Shown here piece by piece: positions 8,594 to 15,524 of a stretch of 64,000 nucleotides of DNA. This DNA is from Tenacibaculum pacificus (GTDB taxonomy: Bacteria; Bacteroidota; Bacteroidia; Flavobacteriales; Flavobacteriaceae). The DNA lies in NCBI RefSeq assembly GCF_027941775.1, contig NZ_CP115917.1, forward strand, positions 1,377,001-1,441,000, given 5' to 3'. How positions within the stretch are numbered: position 1 is the stretch's first letter; the number at the start of each line of letters is the position of its first letter. The translations under genes and the position numbers were made by a program. The notes below the pieces were generated by a model. It saw only the letters and a list, made by a program, of their open reading frames with translations. It did no database searches and had not been told where the DNA came from.

Positions 8594-11500
8594 ATGAAAT
8601 TTACAGAAACAGCATTAGAAAAAGTTTTTATAGAATTGTTGGGAAATGAAGGAATCCCACATTTTTTAGGAAAAAATATTGAGCGTAAAGAAAATGAAGT
8701 TCTTATAAAATCGGATATTAAAACATATTTGCAAAAGCACTATAAAAGCGAAAATTTAACCGATAACGAAGTAAAAAGTGTTATCAGAAAGTTAGAAATT
8801 TTTAGTGCTTCCGATTTATATGAATCGAACAAACAAATTATGAAATTGGTTTGTAACGGTTTTCAATTAGAGCGTGAAGACCGTTCAAAAAAAGATTTAT
8901 ATATTCATTTAATAGATTATTCCGATTTAGATAATAACATCTATAAAATTGTAAATCAGTTAGAAATTTACGGTTACGAAAAACGTATTCCCGATGGTAT
9001 TTTATACATCAATGGTTTGCCTTTGGTGGTTATGGAATTTAAATCTGCCATTCGTGAAAACGCAACTTTACATGATGCGTATGTACAATTAACAACACGC
9101 TACAAACGTGATATTCCTGAATTATTCAAATACAATGCTTTTTGTGTAATTAGCGATGGCGTAAATAGTAAAATGGGTTCATTTTTTGCAAATTATGAGT
9201 TTTATTATGCTTGGCGAAAAGTATTTGGTTTTGATAAAGAAGTCGATGGAATAAACTCTATGTACACCATGATACAAGGTTTATTTAATAAAAATAGATT
9301 GCGACAAGTAATTCATCATTTTATATATTTTCCTGATAGCAACAAGCACGAATTAAAAATTGTGTGTCGTTATCCGCAATATTATGCAGGAATAAAATTA
9401 TTAGAAAATATAAAATTGCATCAAAAACCCGAAGGAGACGGAAAAGGTGGAACGTATTTCGGAGCAACTGGTTGCGGTAAAAGTTATACGATGCTGTTTT
9501 TAGCTAGATTGTTAATGCGAAGCCCACATTTTAAAAGTCCAACATTAATAATTATAACAGATAGAACCGATTTAGACGACCAATTATCAGCTCAATTTAC
9601 CAATGCAAAAGATTTTATTGGAGATAATAATGTTATCAGTGTAGAAAGCCGAAAAGAACTTAAAAAGCTATTAAAAGGTCGAAAAAGTGGCGGTGTATTT
9701 TTAACAACTATTCATAAATTCACCGAAGATTTAGAACTATTAACCGATAGAACAAATGTTATTTGTATTTCTGATGAAGCACATAGAAGTCAAATAAATT
9801 TAGACCAAAAGATAAAAACTACTGAAAAAGGCGTAGAAAAAACCTATGGTTTTGCAAAATATTTACACGATTCTTTACCAAATGCAACTTATGTAGGTTT
9901 TACAGGAACGCCAATTGATGCAACTTTAAACGTTTTTGGCGATATTATAGATTCTTATACCATGACAGAATCTGAAAAAGATGAAATTACCGTGCGTATT
10001 GTTTATGAAGGTCGTGCAGCAAAAGTAGTTTTAGAAAATTCTAAACTTAAAGAAATTGAAGAATATTACAAACAATGTGCAGAACAAGGTGCAAACGATT
10101 ATCAAATAGAAGAAAGTAAAAAAGTTTCTGCCAATATGAATGCCATTATTGGCGACCCTGATAGACTTAAAGCTATTGCTAAAGATTTTGTAAAGCATTA
10201 CGAAACTCGAATAAAAGAAGGTGCTACAATTAAAGAAAAAGCTTTATTCGTTTGTAGCTCCAGACCTATTGCCTATAATTTATATGAAGAAATTATTGCT
10301 TTACGCCCTGAATGGACAGAAATAAAAGCATTTGAAAAAGGTTCTAATTTAACAGAAAAAGAAAAGAAGGAGCTAAAACCGATGGAACGCATTAAAATGA
10401 TAATGACCAGAGGAAAAGATGATCCTAAAGAAATGTATAATTTACTAGGAACTAAAGAACATAGAAAAGAATTAGACAGGCAATTTAAAAACGAAAAATC
10501 TAATTTTAAAATCGCTATTGTTGTTGATATGTGGCTTACAGGTTTTGATGTTCCTTTTTTAGATACCATGTATATTGATAAACCTATTCAGCAACATAAT
10601 TTAATACAAACTATTTCTAGGGTAAACAGAAAATACAAATCAAAAGAAAAAGGTTTAGTAGTCGATTATATTGGTTTTAAAAAGCAAATGAATTTAGCTT
10701 TAAAAAAATACTCTAAAATTGACGGTCAAAATTTTGAAGATATACAAGCATCCGTAGTAATTGTTAAAGACCAATTAGATTTATTAGCAAAACTATTTTA
10801 TAAATTTGATGCTTCTGATTATTTTCATAAAACTGGATTAAAGCAACTAGAATGTTTAAATAAAGGAGCTGAATTTGTTCAATTAACAAAAAATATTGAA
10901 ACTCGTTTTATGAATATTGTAAAACGTTTAAAAGCTGGTTATGATATTTGTTGCGGTTCAGATGAATTTACAGAAATACAAAAAGATACGATTCATTTTT
11001 ATTTAGCCATTCGTTCGATTGTTTTTAAATTAACTAGAGGAAACGCTCCTGACACCGCACAAATGAATGCTAAAGTTAGCGAACTTATTAAAGAAGCATT
11101 AAAAAGTGATGGCGTAGAAGAAATTTTCAAACTAGGCGATGAAACACAAAATGAAATTGATATTTTTGATGAAGATTATTTAGCTAAAATCGAAAAAATA
11201 AAACTTCCGAATACTAAAATAAAACTATTACAGCAATTACTTTTAAAGGCTATTGATGAGCTAAAGAAAACCAATAAAATACAAGGAATAGATTTTTCTA
11301 AAAAATTTAAAACTATTGTTGATAAATATAACGAACGTAAAGAATCTGATATTTTACAAAGTAATGTTTTAGAAGATTTTACTGATGATATTATCGAACT
11401 TTATCATAATCTTAGAAAAGAGAAAAATTCTTTTTCAGAAATAGGAATAAATTTTGAAGAAAAAGCATTTTATGATATTTTAAAAACAATAGCACACAAA

Positions 11501-11737
11501 TACGATTTTAATTATCCTGAAGAAAAATTAATACATTTAGCTAAAGAAGTAAAAAAAGTAGTTGATGACAAAGCTAAATACACCGATTGGAATCAACGAG
11601 ATGATATTAAAGCAGAGTTAAAAGTTGATTTAATTATTCTTTTAGCAGAAAACGACTACCCTCCTATTACCAAAGATGAAGTATTTAAAGAGATTTTTGA
11701 ACAAGCAGAGAATTTTAAGAAATATCAAATGGCATAA
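8594..11737 (+). CDS. hsdR: Type I restriction-modification system, restriction subunit
   Basis: HsdR supplies the translocase and nuclease of the type I complex. The nuclease motif IPDGILYINGLPLVVMEFKS is near residues 132-151 and carries the PD...ExK residues. The helicase part has Walker A GATGCGKS near 290, DEAH (ISDEAHRSQ) near 394 and TGTP shortly after. A C-terminal helical region follows and contacts HsdM/HsdS in known complexes. The 1047-residue length is normal. It is the last gene of the island and a strong terminator follows within 75 bp. I see no damage in it. Confidence 0.95.
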   Translation: MKFTETALEKVFIELLGNEGIPHFLGKNIERKENEVLIKSDIKTYLQKHYKSENLTDNEVKSVIRKLEIFSASDLYESNKQIMKLVCNGFQLEREDRSKKDLYIHLIDYSDLDNNIYKIVNQLEIYGYEKRIPDGILYINGLPLVVMEFKSAIRENATLHDAYVQLTTRYKRDIPELFKYNAFCVISDGVNSKMGSFFANYEFYYAWRKVFGFDKEVDGINSMYTMIQGLFNKNRLRQVIHHFIYFPDSNKHELKIVCRYPQYYAGIKLLENIKLHQKPEGDGKGGTYFGATGCGKSYTMLFLARLLMRSPHFKSPTLIIITDRTDLDDQLSAQFTNAKDFIGDNNVISVESRKELKKLLKGRKSGGVFLTTIHKFTEDLELLTDRTNVICISDEAHRSQINLDQKIKTTEKGVEKTYGFAKYLHDSLPNATYVGFTGTPIDATLNVFGDIIDSYTMTESEKDEITVRIVYEGRAAKVVLENSKLKEIEEYYKQCAEQGANDYQIEESKKVSANMNAIIGDPDRLKAIAKDFVKHYETRIKEGATIKEKALFVCSSRPIAYNLYEEIIALRPEWTEIKAFEKGSNLTEKEKKELKPMERIKMIMTRGKDDPKEMYNLLGTKEHRKELDRQFKNEKSNFKIAIVVDMWLTGFDVPFLDTMYIDKPIQQHNLIQTISRVNRKYKSKEKGLVVDYIGFKKQMNLALKKYSKIDGQNFEDIQASVVIVKDQLDLLAKLFYKFDASDYFHKTGLKQLECLNKGAEFVQLTKNIETRFMNIVKRLKAGYDICCGSDEFTEIQKDTIHFYLAIRSIVFKLTRGNAPDTAQMNAKVSELIKEALKSDGVEEIFKLGDETQNEIDIFDEDYLAKIEKIKLPNTKIKLLQQLLLKAIDELKKTNKIQGIDFSKKFKTIVDKYNERKESDILQSNVLEDFTDDIIELYHNLRKEKNSFSEIGINFEEKAFYDILKTIAHKYDFNYPEEKLIHLAKEVKKVVDDKAKYTDWNQRDDIKAELKVDLIILLAENDYPPITKDEVFKEIFEQAENFKKYQMA

Positions 11738-11807
11738 TTTAGCTTCTTACAAAAAATTTGAGGGTTTTTATTTATTAAATTAGAAACTGAAATATACAAT
11801 ACTATAT

Positions 11808-11846
11808 ATAATCCCGTGCTATTTTTTAGTACGGGATTATTTTGGT
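11808..11846 (+). terminator. Terminator of the restriction operon
   Basis: The 13-base arms 11808-11820 and 11828-11840 pair fully, with one G-U, around a short T/A loop. The core is ATCCCGT with ACGGGAT. Confidence 0.8.
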
Positions 11847-11964
11847 TTTATGGTAAAAAAATGATAAATTAAAGTCTGTTTTTATGTATAAATTTCAATT
11901 AATGTAAAATAGACGAAATATTTAAAAACACCTACCAATTAATTTTAATAAGATTTTATACTCT

Positions 11965-12009
11965 ATGTAGATAATGTAGTAAATGTAGCCTAAAACAAAA
12001 ACTTATTTT
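11965..12009 (+). repeat. Iteron-like repeat, copy R3
   Basis: This copy matches R2 (313-357) over 45 bp with three mismatches, including three ATGTAG units at a 9-nt period and the AAAACAAAAACTTATTTT tail. R2 and R3 bracket the DUF6371, fic and restriction genes. Confidence 0.75.
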
Positions 12010-12183
12010 TAGGGTAAAAGTTTAAGTATATTTCAATAATGAAATATTAGTTAATATCTTTGGTTCAGAATAAAACACAAAAAAACACGATTTTCTGTAA
12101 ATCTGTACCTCTATTGTACCTTTTATTTTCAAACCCCTATAAATACTAGTAAAATACTTTCTGTATCGGAAAGTAAGTACATA

Positions 12184-12228
12184 ATTAAATAACAACCCCA
12201 TCTATTAAAGAGGGGATTGTTATTTAAT
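12184..12228. terminator. Long hairpin, possible terminator
   Basis: ATTAAATAACAACCCC at 12184-12199 pairs with 12212-12228 apart from one bulge. The loop is 12 nt. It overlaps the end of the membrane-protein remnant on the minus strand. A clear T tract is absent on either side, so termination is only probable. Confidence 0.45.
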
Positions 12229-12473
12229 AAAATACTTTATATTTTTAAAAATCCCAAAACCAATTAAAATTGAAGTTATTAAAATCATAAAAAATATATT
12301 TCTGATTAAGTTCAATTCAGTTTCAGCTTTAAAAAATTCAAGTTTACAGTACCTGTATCTCGATTCTCAAAAATTTTAGGATAAAATTGTAAACGCATAT
12401 TTTTATGAAACTCTGTAGTTGTATTTAAAAACTTTACTTGATGAGTTAAACTAGTATTTGCAATCGTATTCAT
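12220..12473 (-). pseudogene. Remnant of a small single-pass membrane protein
   Basis: From ATG 12473 the frame reads MNTIANTSLTHQVKFLN and on to a stop at 12312. A second frame takes over near the T6 run in NLNF and reads LIRNIFFMILITSILIGFG, a likely membrane helix, then KNIKYFIK before its stop at 12220. Joining them needs one extra T. It lies downstream of the immunity remnant on the same strand. No function is known. The short length makes this a weak call. Confidence 0.35.
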
Positions 12474-12599
12474 AGTCAATTGTAATCGAGGAAAAAAGTA
12501 ATTTTTTTACTTAATAATTCTCTTTTTTCTATTTTTTGAGACACCTCATCTAGTTACTTTATCATAAATTAACACATATTACTTATTCATTATCGGCAG

Positions 12600-12625
12600 G
12601 GATTGCAAATCCGCGCTAGCGGGAT
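12600..12625. repeat. G+C-richer palindromic element
   Basis: GGATTGCAAATCC (12600-12612) folds as a 5-bp stem with a GCA loop. It runs into a second, near-perfect palindrome around GCGCTAGCGG (12609-12625). The composition differs sharply from the A/T-rich surroundings. It lies just after the immunity gene on the minus strand and is followed there by A/T-rich DNA. A dispersed repeat or terminator is possible. Confidence 0.4.
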
Positions 12626-12649
12626 AACATTTTTTTAACTATTTTTCAT

Positions 12650-13426
12650 TTACTCATATTCAAATGATCGTATCATATTTTCTTTTAAAGGAAAAAAATA
12701 TCCATTAGTAATACCAACAGTTTCTAATTCATTTTTTATTTCTTCACTTAAATACAATATCCCTGATAACCCCCACAATACATCATAATCGTATTTATAT
12801 ACTTTATTTTTAAATTCTAATTTATTCCTACTTATCATATCCTTACCTCCATAACTCCACTTATATGAACCTAAAATTTTAATTTTCCCAGTTATTATAG
12901 CTATTCTTTCACTTGATGATAATATAGAACCCTCAGGGTGAATCTTTATAGGTATATTTTTTCCTTCTGAATTTTGAGTTATTTCTACAAAAGTACATTT
13001 AGAATAATCTATAATATCATCTCCTACAGTTGGATATTTAACTAAAAAATGAAATAAAAAATAATCACTATTGCTTTGTTTTAACTCTTTACAATGCAAT
13101 GATATCGGATAAAAACGATGCTCTGGCAAGCGATATTTTTCTAAAACTTCTTTTATCTTTTTACTAATTACTATATACGTACCTTTTTTGGGTTTAATAT
13201 CTCCTGTTGTAATATCAGTTCACCAACCTAATACATCTACAAAAGGGGTTTCCCCTTCCCATAAATCAATGTCTTCATAAGCATCTATCATTCTCATTTT
13301 TATTGGTAAACTTTCTTTCGCTAACCAAATATTATCATTCATAGGAGCTATTACCTTTCCATAATCCTCTTGATTAATATTAATTGTCCATTGAAAAACT
13401 TTATTCTTAAATTCAAAAAATTTCAT
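12650..13426 (-). pseudogene. Immunity-like protein gene with an internal TGA
   Basis: A single frame runs from ATG 13426 (MKFFEFKNKVFQWTIN) to 12650 over 258 codons and is interrupted by one TGA at 13220-13222 (VLGW-stop-TDITTG). Both halves are otherwise open and in phase, which marks a nonsense change and not two genes. The second half has HRFYPISLHCKEL and DYFLFHFLV, recalling immunity proteins of the Imm11/DUF1629 kind; that match is from memory and weak. Its place directly behind the AHH-type toxin remnant (5-bp gap) supports an immunity role. The toxin is broken too, so loss of immunity would be tolerated. Confidence 0.6.
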
Positions 13427-13431
13427 CTTAC

Positions 13432-14182
13432 TTATTTTATCATTTGTAATAATACATCTTCATTTATTAAATCATCTACTTTTGTGCGTATCCATTTTCC
13501 TGATACATCTTTATAACCGATAACAGATTTTTCTAGTAATAATTTTTGTATCCCTTCTTGAACTTTTAAAATTTCATCGTCAAATAAATCAATAGCTCCA
13601 GCTTCATTGCCATTTTTAGTTATCAAATGCTTTTCCCATCTTTCATCAAAAAAATCAATTAAAGCTTTATTATATTTTTTATGGTTTGCGTGTACCCCTC
13701 TTGCAGCTATAATTCCTTTAGGTTTGGTATAGTCCTCTAACATTATAAGATTTAATAAACCATCGTGATGTTTTCCATTTATATCCATAACAGTATGCCC
13801 AATTTTATCATACCATTTTATCATACCATTTTCTATAACCTTCTGACTTCTTTAATGCATCCACTACAAATACGTGATGAGATTGAAAACCATTAAAATG
13901 ACCAGAATCTTCTAACTCTTTAAAGAAAGCTTTCCAATCGTTTCCTTTAACGGAATAAATAACTTTCTCACCATCTACTACAACTTCAAAAGTATATGAT
14001 TTTTTCATCAATTCATATTGAGCTATTACTATATTTTCAACCGAAATCTCTTTTCTAGATAATGAAGCTATATCACTAAATTTATATTGTGTATTTACTT
14101 CAGTAAACAAAAAATTTCTCCAGGAGCAACAGAGAGCATAATACAACTTAGCTTCAACTATATACAAAACATTAATTAACAC
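13432..14182 (-). pseudogene. C-terminal AHH-type nuclease toxin fragment, frameshifted
   Basis: Two overlapping frames, 13808-14182 and 13432-13824, join into one domain if one copy of a 13-bp tandem duplication is removed. The join then reads SEGYRKWYDKIGHTVMD. The domain has QSHHVFVVD, then LLNLIML and VHANHKKYNKAL. This order of His and Asn fits AHH/HNH-like nuclease toxins found at the ends of secreted polymorphic toxins. No delivery domain precedes it, and the first 35 residues look unlike a natural start, so it is probably a detached C-terminal tip. An immunity-like gene follows 5 bp later. Confidence 0.6.
13807..13832. repeat. 13-bp tandem duplication that breaks the toxin frame
   Basis: ATCATACCATTTT occurs twice in direct succession (13807-13819 and 13820-13832). 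Thirteen is one more than a multiple of three, so the second copy shifts the reading frame of the toxin fragment. Confidence 0.9.
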
Positions 14183-14206
14183 AACTTAACTGCAATAAAT
14201 TTATAT

Positions 14207-14214
14207 TATATTTG
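14207..14214 (+). promoter_or_regulatory. -7 element of the Fur-family gene
   Basis: TATATTTG fits the Bacteroidetes TAnnTTTG element and ends 4 bp before the ATG at 14219. Transcription would begin at or next to the start codon, giving a nearly leaderless message. No good -33 TTTG is visible at the usual distance. Confidence 0.5.
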
Positions 14215-14218
14215 TGGT

Positions 14219-14599
14219 ATGGGCATTATCAGAAAAACAAAATCAGTAAATATATTACTTGATGAATTTAGTAAAAACTCAAGTGCAATATCAGTTATTA
14301 TTCTAATTGAACGTCTTAGTTTAAAAATGAATAAAACTACTATATATCGAATTTTAGACAAATTAGAAGACGATGGTGTTTTACATTCTTTTCTTGGGAA
14401 AAATGGAAATAAGTGGTATGCAAAATGTAATGATTGTTCAAATACAAAACATCATGATACTCACCCACATTTTCAATGTTCTGATTGTGGAAAGGTAGAT
14501 TGTTTATCAACAAATGTTCTTATACCTAATATTCCTAATCGTAAAGTTGATACATCTCAAATATTAATTCAAGGAAAATGTGAAGAATGTTTTAGTTAA
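14219..14599 (+). CDS. Fur-family metal-responsive transcription regulator
   Basis: This 126-residue protein has an N-terminal winged helix (KMNKTTIYRILDKLEDDGVLH) and a C-terminal metal-binding half. HDTHPHFQCSDCGKVDCL gives the His cluster and first Cys pair; the final KCEEC gives the second structural Cys pair. Members sense iron, zinc or peroxide and repress transport genes. The short C-terminal domain is closer to the compact Zur-like forms common in flavobacteria, so the metal is uncertain. It stands alone, divergent from the toxin remnant. The window has several iron uptake genes, but nothing links this regulator to them directly. Confidence 0.85.
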   Translation: MGIIRKTKSVNILLDEFSKNSSAISVIILIERLSLKMNKTTIYRILDKLEDDGVLHSFLGKNGNKWYAKCNDCSNTKHHDTHPHFQCSDCGKVDCLSTNVLIPNIPNRKVDTSQILIQGKCEECFS

Positions 14600-14669
14600 A
14601 TATGTTTTACAAACATAGAACGAAAAGTTTCACTCAAAAACAAAATTTATATGAGGATAACGGTAAATA

Positions 14670-15524
14670 TTAAACCTTCAAAATTTTATAAATAGGAATT
14701 GGTAAAGCCACTCCTTCTACTAAAAAACGTTTATGTACCGCTTCTTTTAAAGAACATTTTGTTTTAAATTCTTGAAATGGTTCGTTTAACCAAACATAGG
14801 CACGCATATGTATATGATCTGTATGTACATCAATTACACGAACATCTACTTGTTTAACATCTGCTATTACCTGTTCAGGAGTTCTAAAATCAATAACAGT
14901 CGGTAATTTAATAGCTTCTTCTTGTATAATTTGCCTTGCTAAATCAATATCTGCTTTTATCCCTAGTTTAAAGTTATTAAAACTAAGAACATGAGAATCT
15001 TCAATCGTATGATTTAATACTGAATCGGTACTTATTACCGAGTTTGGTATAATTAATCGTTTATTTTCAAAATTGTTAATAACTGTATGTCGTAAGGTTA
15101 TATCTTCAACAATACCAACTCTAGTATCATCAAGTTTTATATAATCACCCACTCTAAACGGACGAAAAAGAACAATAAAAGCTCCTGCGATTAAATTAGA
15201 CAATGCTGCTTGTGCCGCAAAACCAATAATAGCGGCTAAAATACCTGCTCCAGAAAAAATTAACGAAGCTTTACTACTAAAAGCAGGTACTGTTGTAATA
15301 ATATAAGTAATTCCAAAAAAACCTATAAAAAATTTTACAGAATTTCTAAAAAACAAAATACTGGTTCCTCCATAAGGAGATGTTTTTCTACGCTTTATAA
15401 TTTGAACAATAATATAACGTATCACTCTAGATAACAACCATGAAATAAATACGACTACTAATATATATCCCAAAATCCCTAAAAAAGAATCTAAATTAAA
15501 ACGATATGTTAATAATTCATTCAT
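14670..15524 (-). CDS. Small-conductance mechanosensitive channel, MscS family
   Basis: A membrane-tension valve that lets out solutes on hypo-osmotic shock. The N-terminus has three predicted membrane helices, residues about 16-40, 60-85 and 90-115. The pore-lining helix is rich in Gly and Ala (GAGILAAIIGFAAQAAL) and is followed by the MscS beta domain with FRPFRVGDYIKL and GIVEDITLRHTVI. The 284-residue length is typical. It starts one base after parC ends on the same strand, so it is probably co-transcribed with the topoisomerase genes. Confidence 0.9.
   Translation of the reverse strand: MNELLTYRFNLDSFLGILGYILVVVFISWLLSRVIRYIIVQIIKRRKTSPYGGTSILFFRNSVKFFIGFFGITYIITTVPAFSSKASLIFSGAGILAAIIGFAAQAALSNLIAGAFIVLFRPFRVGDYIKLDDTRVGIVEDITLRHTVINNFENKRLIIPNSVISTDSVLNHTIEDSHVLSFNNFKLGIKADIDLARQIIQEEAIKLPTVIDFRTPEQVIADVKQVDVRVIDVHTDHIHMRAYVWLNEPFQEFKTKCSLKEAVHKRFLVEGVALPIPIYKILKV

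Larger units (their letters stand above)
11738..12649. other. 912-bp spacer with repeat, hairpins and gene debris
   Basis: No intact gene is seen. The stretch holds the hsdR terminator, repeat R3, a long hairpin at 12184-12228, a frameshifted membrane-protein remnant on the minus strand at 12220-12473 and a G+C-richer palindromic element at 12600-12625. The mixture suggests the scar of past insertions and deletions between the restriction island and the toxin remnant. Confidence 0.6.

Noticed and set aside
12184..12228. Inverted repeat as an insertion-sequence end
   Set aside because: No transposase, no matching distant inverted repeat and no target duplication are seen nearby; a hairpin or terminator is simpler.
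12650..13426. Two separate small genes, 13220-13426 and 12650-13129
   Set aside because: The same frame is open on both sides of a single TGA with no start or ribosome site of its own, which fits one gene with a nonsense change.
14219..14599. Naming the Fur-family gene fur, zur or perR
   Set aside because: The metal cannot be decided from the visible ligands, and the gene has no transport neighbours.
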